64,000 bases of DNA. It comes from Trichopria drosophilae. Taxonomy: Eukaryota; Arthropoda; Insecta; Hymenoptera; Diapriidae. Of this stretch, positions 1 through 11,339 are shown in pieces. The notes below the pieces were generated by a model that ran no database searches, was not told where the DNA came from, and was given only the letters and a program-made list of their open reading frames with translations. The translations under genes and the position numbers were made by a program. The stretch covers positions 67,382,501-67,446,500 of the forward strand of contig CM059585.1 of the NCBI GenBank assembly GCA_030407085.1, in the 5' to 3' direction. Every line of letters begins with the position of its first letter. Positions within the stretch are counted from its first letter, which is position 1.

Positions 1-150
1 TGCAAGAACCTGGAATGGACCGATTGAATCCATGCAGATTACAAATGAAGTCATTTGAACATTAATAGGTTTCATTGATTTCCTTGTGGCTTCATATTGA
101 CTTTGTCCTGATTAAACTGTGACATCTGTCGGAAATTATAGTACAGAATC
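1..150 (-). pseudogene. LTR-retrotransposon integrase fragment
   Basis: On the minus strand an open stretch reads MKPINVQMTSF then CMDSIGPFQ. This resembles the region of Ty3/gypsy-type integrases leading into the first catalytic aspartate, usually written as MDxIGPF. It is cut by the window edge and has upstream in-frame stops, so only a decayed remnant can be claimed. Minus-strand reading continues in other frames to about 355 without a recognisable domain. The assignment to gypsy rather than another LTR group is inference. Confidence 0.4.
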
Positions 151-355
151 TATTGATACGTTAGTTGTCATAAAGAATAACTAATTGTTCCTGCTCATGA
201 GATAAGAGGGTAGGTGGTAAAATCCTATTAGTTTTATCTCCAGAAATTCGAACATTGTTAAGAGTTTTAATACTACGCGGAGACATCAGGATCAGTGGTG
301 CATCACGGATAGCATTAGACAGATATAGCAAAGATAAACTCGTTAACCAGCGCAA

Positions 356-1516
356 GTCAAACTATGCTTCTTAGCTGCAATAAAAGCATAGCTTAAATAG
401 AGATATCCCGAACAGAGACAGCAATTTGCAGGATTAATTACTAGTTCATTGAAGTCGACACAAATAATATTTTTCTTCTTACCTGTAGAATTTTTATTGG
501 ACTCATTTCTATGTGATCGTAGACGTTTAATAACTAGTGAAATGATACTCGAATCTGAAATGATGAACCACGATATCATGCTTGCATGACACCTAGCTTC
601 GATTTTACGTTTAGATGATGTTTTCATATTTTGAGGTACTTTTATTTAGAGATGAATAATACACACATCATAAATAATGCTGTGAAATACTTATTACACT
701 GTAGTTTTGAAGGTAATACACACGAAAACGTACGTCTCGCGACACAAACAATCAGTTTGTGTGTCAAGTGAACAATAAACACATTAAACGAAGTGGCGAA
801 AATGTGTGAAGAATCGAAAACAATAGAGACGACTAATAACCCTATATCGGTGACAGAAAAACCTTTATTGTCAATGGGCAACATTGCACGCCTACCATTA
901 AAATCAAATGCATTAAATACACACTTCTCGTACTATTCTTTACTAAACTCCACTTTTGGTTTATATATAAATATTCAATAAGTCCATTCCAAATATTTTC
1001 CACAAATAAAACTTCAAACGGGCGACAAGCTCTTCTGAAAGGCAGTAAATTATTATATATAAAATCAATCACTAATTAAAACACTGGATTAAAACAATGC
1101 GAATTGCCGTTAACTCATAGATAATTAGTACATGAATTCAGGTCACACAATTCAGGCACGCGAATCTGTAGGTATATCAAGCTGGCGCATGCATGTCTAA
1201 AAAATTAAATTTAAATTTGGGCTCATGAAGGCTCTCAAACCATCCTAGTCCGAATTTTCCCCAACTAGTACAACCGGGGCTACGCGCATACGCGTACATT
1301 GCACTAAGAGAAAATAGTCCCGTCGAAAAGTCTTAAGCGATTCATTTCATAGGTAAAATGTATGGGTCATTTGAGGTTAATTTAATGCCCCTATAGCGAA
1401 CTGAATGCTCTTCACCAATGTGAAGAAATGTATGTTTTTGAGCGAATCGGAATCTTCCCCGACACAGTAGCACTCTCCGCGCAATTTTAGAAAATTAAAA
1501 TTTTCTGGAAATCTCT

Positions 1517-1517
<1 letters not shown>
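356..1517. other. no recognisable gene
   Basis: AT-rich sequence with short frames on both strands and no domain I recognise. A plus-strand frame at 793-981 begins with an ATG in a plausible context but shows no conserved motif or splice pattern. Probably decayed transposon or intergenic sequence. Confidence 0.3.
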
Positions 1518-1570
<53 letters not shown>

Positions 1571-1919
1571 ATTAACGGGCGGAATCGCTCTTTTTTACTT
1601 AATTGTTTTTGCGAATTGAGTCGTAAGATTTTGCGAGAGCTGCAGATCGACTTAGAAAGATGGCGCCTTACTTCACATTTGTGTATGAAATGTAGGACTG
1701 CAGAAACCTACACCAAGTACAGCAGCGGTCTTGAGTCGATTTCCGCCAGATAAACAATACTTTCGAAACGTAAACACAAACAACGTGGCTCGTCTTACCA
1801 ACAGCGAGCTGCTGCTTGGAAACGAAATCGAAAATTTATTTACCAGACGGGGATGGAACTCACGACCTACGACTTCGTAGTCCAGTGCGTTAACCGCCTG
1901 AGCCACGAAGCCGATCATT
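1518..1919 (-). mobile_element. tRNA-derived SINE with poly(A) tail
   Basis: On the minus strand about 1919-1845 folds like a tRNA head. It carries the A-box-like stretch TGGCTCAGGCGG, an anticodon-arm-like middle, and a B-box-like GTTCCATCC with one mismatch to the consensus. Minus-strand reading then runs to a 46-base homopolymer (T on the plus strand, 1519-1564), which would be the poly(A) tail. A Pol III promoter head, a unique body and an A tail within about 400 bp is the standard layout of a tRNA-derived SINE. Target-site duplications were not identified. Confidence 0.6.
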
Positions 1920-2129
1920 TCAGAAAGAAAAAAGATTTTTTTTTCATTTTGGCTTATATCTTTAATGTTGCACGATAAATTATACTTAAGACTTTACAGA
2001 CACATATGCCGGCCATGCTCTTGTATGATATTTGTGTAACAGTGTTTAACTTGAAATTACAACATAAAATAGATAATAAATGATTTCTATAAACCTGAAT
2101 CTATTTTATGCTTATATAAGACGCTATTC

Positions 2130-2470
2130 GTGCTAATATTTACTTACGCGTCAGTAATCTGCTCTCCATATACCCAAGTCACGTTTAATCAGCTCGAATC
2201 AGTTCAGCACAGAATTTTGAAGTATATGTCATCTAAAGCAAATATTCCGATGTCTTACATAGATCACGACTACAAATCGATTATGCATACTTTTCGCTTA
2301 TTGTCTATACGTCAGCTTCTTGAATTTCACGATCACCTATTTGCCTATAAGATTGCGCATAATATGTTAAATTATCCGGATATTATATCCCTCTTCGTTT
2401 ATTGCCCTATTTTTTATAATTTGCGAGAATCGCGTATTCTTGTTGAACCGTTCAACGGTACAAATTATGG
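2130..2470 (+). pseudogene. LINE reverse transcriptase C-terminal fragment
   Basis: The frame contains YASVICSPYTQ, QLESVQHRILKYMSSK, PMSYIDHDY and ARNTR-like text (NLRESRI). This is the usual C-terminal region after the reverse transcriptase of Jockey/I-type non-LTR elements in insects. No upstream RT palm is present nearby, so it is a 5'-truncated, decayed copy. Confidence 0.6.
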
Positions 2471-2799
2471 TTTGGGGGCGTTAGTATGTGTATGTATTTG
2501 ACGAAGTGAGTTATGCTTGAATTCTCGAATGAACACTTTAGTAGAGCAGCTTCTTGATAATGCAATATATCATCGATGTAAAAAGAAGTTGAAAAGAATC
2601 CCAACGATGTGAATTCCAAAGGCCCTCGATGACGCTTAATCTTCAAGAAGATTTTAGACATGCAAAAATACTCAAAAGTTACGTTACTCTCAAAATCGAC
2701 GGATGACAAAACAACAACGTAGAAACATTATATTGAGATAGGTATTAAGTAAAAACTCCACAATATAATTAAACAAAAACAAAAATATTCATCAAAAAA

Positions 2800-3260
2800 A
2801 TTAATTGAACAATCTGGCCTTTTTGGCCCACATATGACACCCCCTAAAAGTTGCAATACCAGTTAGGCAACTCGTTTTTTTCATCGAATAGTTAATAATG
2901 ATGGCAATGAAAAATTTTACCAATTTTAAAAGAAATCGGATGACAGGACGGCCTCGTTGGAGGAGGGAAAATTTCAAAAAACGGTGAAAATCACAAGCAA
3001 TGGTTGGTATAAGTTGCAATTCCAATTAGGCCACTCGATTTTTTTCATTAAATAATAAATAATGATGGTAAGGAATAACCTGACTCATTTTTCAAGAAAT
3101 CTGATGAGAGGAAGGCACCGCTGGAGGGGGGAAAATGTTGAAAAACGGTGAAAATCACAAACAATGGTTCATAAAAGTTATTATTCCAGTTAGGCCACTC
3201 GTTTTTTTCCTCAAATAGTTTTTTATGATGGCAATGAACAATTTCGAACAATTTTGATGT
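2800..3260. repeat. tandem repeat, about 163-bp unit
   Basis: A motif of the form AGTTAGGC(A/C)ACTCG followed by a T-run recurs near 2860, 3022 and 3187. In each case it is followed by a similar AATAATGATGG stretch and then GAAAATCACAA(A/G)CAATGG. Spacing is about 162-164 bp, giving two full units and a partial one. The copies are clearly diverged. No coding frame is conserved between units. Confidence 0.7.
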
Positions 3261-3299
3261 CCAAATTATACACACTTGCAACTTTTTCCAGTATCACAA

Positions 3300-3410
3300 T
3301 GTATATGATAGATCGAGCCAGAAATTCATTAATAACTAAAATAATAAAAACATTACCATGTAATACTTTTTGAATGATGACATCAATTGCGCCAGGCAAC
3401 GCCCGTACAA
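3300..3410 (+). repeat. 110-bp direct repeat, left copy
   Basis: The stretch with GATAGATCGAGCCAGAAATT, AATAACTAAAAT and TTGAATGATGACAT recurs in the same orientation at about 6158-6265 (GATAGATCAAGCCAGAAATT). The pair flanks the transposase-like pseudogene and the palindrome in between. It may mark an older element or a segmental duplication. Confidence 0.6.
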
Positions 3411-3489
3411 AAATGACGTCATAACAATCAGTGGAAATAGTGTAAAGACAAAAAAGTAAAACGATTTTTGACACAATATATTTGTTAAG

Positions 3490-3872
3490 CAATTGTATGA
3501 ATGTGAATCCTGTCCAGGTATCAACGGTATAAAAACCGAACTATTAAAAATGGATGCGGCTGACGATTCCGACGAAATTACATTAGCTATTTGGGAAAAC
3601 GGACATTTACGGAAGAAAACAGTACCCATTTAAAAATTTGTAGAAAATTTGTCAACATGACTTGATAAATCTCCTGAAGTACATAAAAGATATCCAACGA
3701 AATGCCATAAAAGAAGAAAAAATCGTGTCAAATCTAATCCACAATACCTACTTATCTACGTTGATTTCGCAGAAAACTGGTCGGCTATTTTAAAAAACGC
3801 AGTCCCTGGAAATCATTGGATTAATAAACAAGTCTCAGTATTTACAGATGTCAGTTATCAACAAAATGTTAC
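3490..3872 (+). pseudogene. transposase-like pseudogene, 5' part
   Basis: Plus-strand reading gives CESCPGINGIK, then RRKNRVKSNPQYLLIYVDFAENW and a tail about INKQVSVFTD, with in-frame stops around 3630-3660. The layout matches the gene at 12538-14291, which has CDACSGIDKLK, LCDFSENY and ALIYTVIYYY at equivalent places. The DFxENY stretch would carry the first acidic residue of an RNase H-like fold. Reading resumes at 5776 after the palindromic insertion. The family occurs widely in insects and cnidarians as unnamed proteins; a transposase role is inference. Confidence 0.55.
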
Positions 3873-5775
3873 TTAGTGTAGGAGCAGGGACCGTTTCGTA
3901 GCCTTTTATAGGTCCCCTTATGCAATAAGGTGTTTCCGACGTATTTTGGGCCGCTGAATCCGAATTTCGAGGGTGGATTGCTCTCCGAGTGGGCCGAAAT
4001 TGTTTATAACATTTTTTTAAAACAATTAAGCAATTTTAAATTTTTTGGTCCAAAAAAATTTTTTTTTTATTTTTTGGGCCATTCTAAACAAAAAAGGTCT
4101 TTAGTAACTTTTGCGTACGATGGCGCATTCTCGAGATAAAAATTCCCGAAATAAAAAAAATGCGATTTTTGCAGTATTCAGCACACTGCCACATCGACAC
4201 ATGTAATTTTTTTTTTATCTACCTATGCTTAAACTCTTCTTCTGACCTTATATTTCAAGCAGAAAGTTAGTTTTAATCATTCATTTTAAACCTTCGCCAT
4301 TTATTGAAGTTTTACTAAGGCTGTTTTTTGTCTGTAAATATACGCACATCTTGTATTGACACGCACGACATGTTTCAAGTCGCCGGATCCACCTCGTTAT
4401 TTTTTACGTATTTTGGGTCACTGAATCCGAATTTTTAGGGTGGAAAGCTCTCCGGATGGTCCGTCATTGTTTATAACAATTTGTTTAAACAATTAAATAT
4501 AATTTTTTTACTTTTCGCTTCCTAAAAAATTTTTTTATATTCTTCGGGCAATTCTGACCAAAAAAGGTTCTATGTAACTTTTGCGCACGATGGCGCATTT
4601 CCGAGATAAAAATTCCCGAAATAAAAAAAAAATGCGATTTTTGCAGTGTTCAGCACACAACACATCGACACATGTAATTTTTTTTGTTATCCACCTAGGC
4701 TTAAATTATTCTTGTAACCTTATATTTTAAGCAGAAAATCGTTTTAATCAATCATTTTAAACCTTCGCCATTTATTTGAGTTTTACTAGTGCTGCTTTTT
4801 TGTAAACATGCCCACATCCAGTATTGTCCCACGGCACGTTTTAAATTCCTGGATTTATCCAGGTATTTTTTTACGTATTTTGGACCGCGGAATTACAGTT
4901 TAAAATGAATGATTAAAACTAACTATCTGCTTGAAATATAAGGTCAGAAGACGAGTTTAAGCCTAAGTGGATAAAAAAAAAAAATTACATGTGTCGATGT
5001 AGTAGTGCGCTGAACACTGCAAAAATCGCATTTTTTTTATCTCGGAATTTCGCCATCGTGCGCAAAAGTTACATAGAACCTTTTTTGGTCAGAATTGCCC
5101 GAAGAATATAAAAAAATTGTTTAGGAAGCGAAAAGTAAAAAAATTATATTTAATTGTTTAAACAAATTGTTATAAACAATGACAAACCATCCGGAGAGCT
5201 TTCCACCTTAAAAATTCGGATTGAGTGACCCAAAATACGTAAAAAATAACGAGGTGGATCCGGCGACTTGAAACATGTCGTGCGTGCCAATACAAGATGT
5301 GCGTATATTTACAGACAAAAAACAGCGTTAGTAAAACTTCAATAAATGGCGAAGGTTTAAAATGAATGATTAAAACTAACTTTCTGCTTGAAATATAAGG
5401 TCAGAAGAAGAGTTTAAGCATAGGTAGATAAAAAAAAAATTACATGTGTCGATGTGGCAGTGTGCTGAATACTGCAAAAATCGCATTTTTTTTATTTCGG
5501 GAATTCTTATCTCGAGAATGCGCCATCGCACGCAAAAGTTACTACAGACCTTTTTTGTTTAGAATGCCTCAAAAAATAAAAAAAAAAATTTTTTTTGGAC
5601 CAAAAAATTTAAAATTGCTTAATTGTTTAAAAAAATTGTTATAAACAATTTCGGCCCACTCGGAGAGCAATCCACCCTCGAAATTCGGATTCAGCGGCCC
5701 AAAATACGTCGGAAACACCTTATTGCATAAGGGGACCTATAAAAGGCTACGAAACGGTCCCTGCTCCTGCACTAA
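3873..5775. mobile_element. large palindromic fold-back element
   Basis: The left arm begins TTAGTGTAGGAGCAGGGACC and the right arm ends with its near-perfect complement at 5775. The two arms, each about 950 bp, pair over almost their whole length around a centre near 4885-4890. Each arm holds two diverged direct repeats of about 460 bp, starting for example at 3932 and 4395 with ACGTATTTTGGG and GAATCCGAATTT. No protein is encoded. It interrupts the transposase-like pseudogene. The class is unknown (Foldback-like or a large non-autonomous DNA transposon). Confidence 0.85.
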
Positions 5776-5950
5776 CTACAAGTATAGCGGTTGTCAGTGA
5801 CGATTTAAAACAAAATTCTCAGCATATTGCTCTAACAATAAACACAATTCTAGAGTTCTTGAAACTCATCTTGTACTTGTACAGTACTTGGCTCATCTAC
5901 TGATTCGACAGAATCAATTTCAGTTGTCTCTGTTGGAGCTACAAGCATTA
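5776..5950 (+). pseudogene. transposase-like pseudogene, 3' part
   Basis: Immediately after the palindrome a plus-strand frame gives VVSDDLKQNSQHIALTINTI. This lines up with VVISETLSHDATAVYACHLY of the related gene at 12538-14291. It supports the view that 3490-3872 and 5776-5950 were one reading unit split by the palindrome. The rest of the gene is not recognisable downstream. Confidence 0.5.
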
Positions 5951-6157
5951 TAAATTAAAGGATTGGATTCAAGCAAAGAGTGTAAGAGGATCAAAAAATA
6001 TGCAGAAAACTATTAAATTACGACGATAGAAACGAAATGCTACATAGAAAAAACGCAAATCATCCATGGGAAGAAATCAAGAAAAATAAAAAACAAACTC
6101 GTGAAATATAGAAACGTAAAGTGTCCAGTTTACCTCTATTTGCAGTAAATTTGTGTA

Positions 6158-6265
6158 CATGATAGATCAAGCCAGAAATTTATTAATAACTAAAATGATA
6201 AAAAAAATGGTCAAGCAATACTTTCTGAATGATGACATTAATTGCTCCAGACTACCCGATATACG
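6158..6265 (+). repeat. 110-bp direct repeat, right copy
   Basis: Second copy of the sequence at 3300-3410, same orientation, with several substitutions. Confidence 0.6.
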
Positions 6266-7055
6266 AGGTACCCCTGGAAATCACTGAGAATAAATATCTG
6301 TATAAGTATATTATTTCCCAAGCCAAAACGAAGAAAATAAAAAATTATATAAGTGACTATTAGTAATTATTATATTATATATATTATATTAGTGCTAATT
6401 ATATATGTTTGCGATTCCAACAATAGTCCCACCATATCGTTGTAATTTCCATTGCGATACTACGCGAGAGAGACCTACTTCTTTTTCTCGTTACTATGCG
6501 TGCCGCTCTTCGCTCGGAACCAGAACGAACGCGCGCATTGAGGAAACAGGTTCTCTCCTGTACTCTACGATAATCGGAAAGACGCTAATTTTGTACGAAC
6601 GAGTTCCTAAGGCGAACGTCGTCCTTTACCCGTTGTTCGACGCGTCTACGGGACTACAGGACTTTTGTAAAGTCGATGACGGCAAATACAGTTTTTGAGA
6701 CGATTCGATTAAGTAGCTTATTGCGACCCTCATCTTCCATTTACGCTCTTCGCTTACTGTCCACAAATTTTGCATTAGTGAACCGGCTAAATTCAGTGGG
6801 TGTTTTTGGTGTGGAAACTTTTAGCATTCCGAATTAACTCGCAAACAAGGTCCTTCGAGCTGGATCTTTAATAAAGACAAAAAAAATTCAATTCGTGGAC
6901 ACCGCGCGACGAAGTTTTCATTACAGTACTATATGCGGCGTTCATTCTTTCGTGCGTTTGTTTACATGCGCGCTCATTTTGACGATTTGACTTCATCGAT
7001 TCATGTACATTATGGTGAAATTCCTTTCAACGTTTTGCTCTACATTTGACTGTGG
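6266..7055 (+). other. probable BEL/Pao leader or LTR region
   Basis: Between the direct repeat and the gag-like frame lies 0.8 kb with no recognisable domain. The part from 6405 is less AT-rich than its surroundings, as is the BEL/Pao remnant that follows. It may hold a decayed 5' LTR and leader, but no matching 3' LTR or primer binding site could be confirmed. Confidence 0.25.
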
Positions 7056-7730
7056 CTCCCCCATTAAAAAAGTCCCAAGCTACAACAAAAGAGGAAGATA
7101 ATTTACTTGAACAGCTGATTCAACGACAAACGACTTTGCTCGACCGATTGGAACGAGACCTACGGATGATCGACTAAATCATTAATGAAGATATGTCTTC
7201 GTCCGTACTTAATGGTAGACTACAATATGTTGAACGCGATTGGGACCAATTCTTGTCGATTAATGACGACAATCAACTCGTCGCTTCATCAGAAGGTAAA
7301 AGACGACTGGAGTATTTTAAACGGAGAATTGTGAAGCGGGCTGAGAAGACATTTTTAAAACTCTCGACAAGATCCAAAGTTTTAAGATAAGGATTCAAGA
7401 CCCTGCGACGCGCAACTGGGGCGAACCTACTAAAATGATCATCACGGCGAAACTTCCTAAGATTAGTCTTCCGTCTTTTTCAGGGAATTATCTTGATTGG
7501 CATAAATTTAGAGATCTTTTAAAATGATTAATTCATGATCTTCCGCATTTGCCGAAGTCCGACAAATTGCAATATTTAAAAGGCAGTCTCACCGGTGAAG
7601 ATGCTACTTTCATAAAAAAGATTTTAAACGCAAATGACGGGGCTTGGGAAACGCTTGTAGCTCAATATGATAATACACGATTCACTGTTTCAGCTTACTT
7701 ACAAGCATTATATATTATTACATAAATAAT
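7056..7730 (+). pseudogene. BEL/Pao gag remnant
   Basis: Frames give LLEQLIQRQTTLLDRLERDL, then a piece from 7193 with RLEYFKRRIVKRAEKTF, then KLPKISLPSFSGNYLDWHKF and LPKSDKLQYLKGSLTGEDA followed by AWETLVAQYDN. The last two are the hallmark of the retropepsin-type gag (DUF1759) found in BEL/Pao LTR retrotransposons. At least two frame changes and a stop (near 7525) break it. The zinc knuckles expected downstream are not visible. Confidence 0.75.
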
Positions 7731-7835
7731 TATTTTAGTTATGTGCCAGCTGCCAGTGAAGTTTAAAGGACGGCTTCAGTACCTTCGAATTCGGTAAATC
7801 AAGGCGAATCAGTAAATCATATCGCGTTTACCTCT

Positions 7836-8450
7836 TACGTAAATAATCGAGAGTTTACTTCCAGAAATGTAGTCATGCACACTTCGGTTTTGTTGGCAAC
7901 TGCACTCGTTCCCATTATTACAAAAAATGGAAACTCGGCGTTAGCTCGAGCACTTATCGACCCAGGGACGGAATGTTCCTTTGTTGGTGAATCAGTGGCG
8001 CAAATGTTACGACTCCCGCGACAAAAGGAATTTGAAACAATTAAAGGTGTAGACGTTGGCGCATTCACCACGGTTCCGTTTCGTTTCTCTTGTCGCATTA
8101 TACTCAAGAAAGCACTGTGATTTTTACCCAAGCCTTTGTTTTTACGCAATAAGCCTTTGTATTACGATATATGCTCTGAAAAGTTTTGCATTTTATCGCG
8201 AGTACGAGCATTTGCGAAATCTACCTTCACCCTCCGCATATGTGGAAATCAATTTACTCATAGGCGCGGATTTGTTGGGAGAAATTTTGTTAGAAGGCCG
8301 TACGGTCCTCCTCATTCTTCAGTCGCCATGCACACCATTTTTGGATGGATAGAGTCCGGCCTGATTTCTTCACGCTCTAAAGCCACAGCCTCTATTTCTT
8401 GTTCGCATCACGTGGCCTCTGTCTCAAGCCTCTATTCTTCGGTTCTTTAC
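7836..8450 (+). pseudogene. BEL/Pao protease remnant
   Basis: VLLATALVPI, then ARALIDPGTECSFVGE, then AQMLRLPRQ is the BEL/Pao aspartic protease core, although the usual LLDQGS-like active site reads LIDPGT. After a frame change it continues as EINLLIGADLLGEIL and then, in another frame, AMHTIFGWIESG. These match the end of the protease and the linker to reverse transcriptase. Stops and shifts at about 8118 and 8300 make it non-functional. Confidence 0.8.
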
Positions 8451-8559
8451 TAAAGAGTCGCCACTATGACTGGGGAGATTAAAATCTCCCTAATCACGCA
8501 AAAACAAAAGTTGTGCTGGAAACCTTAACGGTTAAACCTGCCTCTATTTTTTACTGGTC

Positions 8560-9940
8560 ACATTTCAAGATCGCGTTTAGTTGGACACGTAAGACGACGT
8601 CGACCTGGGTGGTGTTCATGGCAAACCGAGTCTCGATTATTTAAACTTGATTTCCGCAGGTAATTTGGCTCTACGTCCCTTCAAAGTCAAATCCAGCAGA
8701 TTGTACGAGTCGAGGTTTGATGCCCGATGAATTACACTCACATTCTTTCTGGTGGAACGGTCCACCGTGGTTAACCCAACCTTGGGAATTTTGGCCTAAA
8801 CAACCACCGATCCTTAATGACGTGGACGTAGAGAGACGCCAGTCTACTCGTACCGCGCTGATTACCGTGACCAATTCCGGATGGGATTTGATGCACCGGT
8901 ATTCTTCGTGGTCAAAATTACTTCACGTAACGACCTACATGCGTCGATTACGCCCATATATGCGTAAACAAGATCTTGTTCCCGAAACCACTGCGGTGGT
9001 AGTCGGGAACTCCTAGTAACTGAACGTTCTTGGATTCGACAAGCCCAACCGTTTGCCCAAGAATTGAAAGCATTAAGACGAGACTCGAGCATTCCGAGAT
9101 CGTCTAAGATTCGTTCACTCAACGTGTTTCTCGAAGAATCTGGTCTCATTAGGGTCGGCGGGTGAGAAAACTCCTCGTTACTCGGAATAGAGAAATTCCC
9201 GTATCTTTTACCACGGGGTACATTCGCGTCGATAATTACGGATCACTGCCATATTGCAGCCATGAATGGTTGTCACTCAACTCGTTTTGCGCTGTATAAG
9301 AGAAAGATTTTGGGTGCCCGGAGCTCGAACTTTAGTCAAAAATCGCGCTCGTACTTGCGTGATTAGTGTGCGAGACAAAGCTCGCTTAAACTGTCTGAAA
9401 ATGGCAGACTTTCCTGATTTTTGGGTAAACGCGGGATTGGATTATGCGAATCCAATTAATGTCCGTATTGGCTTCGACAGAGCTCACAGAGCTCATAAAG
9501 CTTACTATGTAAAATACATTGTATTTTCGTATGCCTTTGCGTTCGTGTCATACATTTACAATTAGTGTACGATTGCAGTACAGCCGGTTTCTTGGATGCT
9601 TTTGACCGATTTTCGGCTTGACGCGGAATTCCGGCAAAAACGCAATGGGATTTCATTCCCCCTTCTGTTCGTCATTTCGGAGGTATGTGAAGCGGGCTGA
9701 AATGCGTTAAACAACACCTTCGATGGGTACTAGGCGCGGCGACTCCGACCGTGGAAGATGTGACCACGTTTTTGTGCCAGATAGAAGCTTATTTCAATTC
9801 GAGACCTATATCTTCCTTACGAAACGACTCTGATGCCTTCGACGCATTGACGCCCCGCCAATTTTTGACTGTACCTTCCTTAAAATCGGTTCCTAAACCG
9901 TCCGTAATAGAAATTGCAGTTGCTATGCTCTTACGGTGGC
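8560..9940 (+). pseudogene. BEL/Pao integrase remnant
   Basis: Pieces in order: MPDELHSHSFWWNGPPWL (typical WW-GP-WL linker), HRYSSWSKLLHVTTYMRR, SWIRQAQPFAQELKALR with LEESGLIRVGG, then LVLRCIRERFWVPGARTLVK (zinc-binding N-terminal part), and finally QIEAYFNSRPISSL with DALTPRQFLT near 9780-9880. The order is right for a BEL/Pao integrase. There are several frame changes, and the catalytic core around 9430-9700 is poorly preserved. The reverse transcriptase that should lie before this block is missing. Confidence 0.75.
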
Positions 9941-9959
9941 GGAACTCGCTTTGTTTCAA

Positions 9960-10510
9960 AATGTATTCACAAAATCTTTTCAATGCGCTTTATTAAATAG
10001 TTCGCTTCTATTATAATTGAACAAAAAATAATAACTATTAATTTTTCTAAGTAATATATTTTTATTTGATTTTAGTATAGTAGACGTGTCAATATCATAA
10101 ATCCGCATTCATTTTCAAAATTGCATTTTCGTTCGACATAATTTCGTGAATCTTTTCTTTGTAATTTTGATATATTTTCAAGGCAACAAAAAAAGCATCT
10201 TTAATACATATCTTTTCATGTAATGCAGAAATTCAATGAATAATTTCTATTTATTCTTCTAATTTATTTCACCATTAAAATCAACTTTAGTGTTCATGAC
10301 TTTTGTGATACTAATACATAATTGCATGCAATATGTTAATTTCACTTTATTGTGCGCATGTTATAATTAACTTAATATGCGTGAACAATATATGCACTAA
10401 AGTATTTTTCAGCATCTCCTTATATATATAAAGAGATGCATATATATATATTTATTTATTTTTTATGAGATAATACTGTTTTATTTAATTTTAAATAAGA
10501 TCTTACATAC
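9960..10510. other. AT-rich intron sequence, no gene seen
   Basis: The BEL/Pao remnant ends and the sequence becomes AT-rich, with a short TA-rich patch near 10420-10455. On the minus strand this lies directly after the donor site of the last visible SEC63 exon, so it is SEC63 intron. No further SEC63 exon was found here. Confidence 0.5.
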
Positions 10511-10798
10511 CTTCTGAACGCACTTTAAAATCAACGAAAGGCATATTTCCTAACACCTTCATAACATCATCGTATTGATTATCGGGCAAACTTCTTAAAA
10601 TATTTCTTCGCTCTTCTCCCTTCAACTGCGCAAACTGCTGTAAACTTTTAATTTTTTTTGCCTTAAAGTATTTAAGATGATCATCAGTTATGTGTGGCAA
10701 TTGGAGTAAAGGATTTTTATGTTCCCAAAATCCTTGAATAAGCATCGGTGATAACTTCATGCAATTTTCTACTGTTGTGATTGTTGGTAACCTCGCAA
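10511..10798 (-). CDS. SEC63: SEC63 coding exon 8 (Brl domain, end)
   Basis: Encodes about residues 355-450 of the assembled product, including the ENCMKL stretch and NPLLQLPHITDDHLKYF, both landmarks of the Sec63/Brl helical domain, and ending MPFVDFKVRSEG. The acceptor is CGCAG at 10799-10803. The donor is GTATGT immediately after 10511 on the minus strand. Exon phase is 1 in and 1 out. The next exon, with the rest of the domain and the acidic tail, is not in the window. Confidence 0.9.
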
Positions 10799-10864
10799 CT
10801 GCGTAAAAATAAAATCTGTAGCTACGAAGTATCTTCCAATCAGACAGTTAAAGAGATTGCATAC

Positions 10865-11093
10865 CTCGTCGAGCATAGGCTAACATAATTAATTGATTTA
10901 CACATGTAACCATCTCTTGAATTAGATATGGGCATTTTTTAATAATATATTGGCGATCATTTTCTAACGTTTGTGGGTTTAATGGGATCCGAGAAAGATG
11001 AGCGTGAATTAAAGCTCTAGCTTTTATGGAATACAAATTACAAAGTGGCACTTCCCGGTTTTTTTCACCAAGATTAGTTAACTGTTTAATAAG
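10865..11093 (-). CDS. SEC63: SEC63 coding exon 7 (Brl domain)
   Basis: Encodes LIKQLTNLGEKN, then YSIKARALIHAHLSR and KKCPYLIQEMVTCVNQL, which align with the Brl domain of animal SEC63. Acceptor TTTTCAG at 11094-11100; donor GTATGC after 10865. Length 229 nt, phase 0 in and 1 out, joining in frame to the exons on both sides. An in-frame ATG at 11129 lies in the intron and is not the start. Confidence 0.9.
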
Positions 11094-11172
11094 CTGAAAA
11101 GGTATAAATAGACAAGTATTGCAATCCATTAAACTAGCAATAATATTTAATGTCGAATAAATTGTAACTCAC

Positions 11173-11334
11173 AGCAGGAACTTCTTCATTATCGGAAAGT
11201 CTTTCAACTATATCATTATTACTCCTTTTGTAGAATTCAAAAGAAGCCCCAAGAATCATGATTACTCTTTTTAGTGACATAGTTGGTGTATTGTGAAAAA
11301 AACAGTAGTACATTTCAGTCGTTGAAAGCAGAAC
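11173..11334 (-). CDS. SEC63: SEC63 coding exon 6 (start of Brl domain)
   Basis: A 162-nt exon, phase 0 at both ends, with acceptor TTTTTAG before 11334 and donor GTGAGT after 11173. It encodes STTEMYYCFFHNTPTMSLKR and VIMILGASFEF, matching the segment of SEC63 that follows the third membrane span. It joins in frame to the exon ending IRYTGEQ at 49121, which implies an intron of about 37.8 kb. Confidence 0.88.
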
Positions 11335-11339
11335 CTAAA

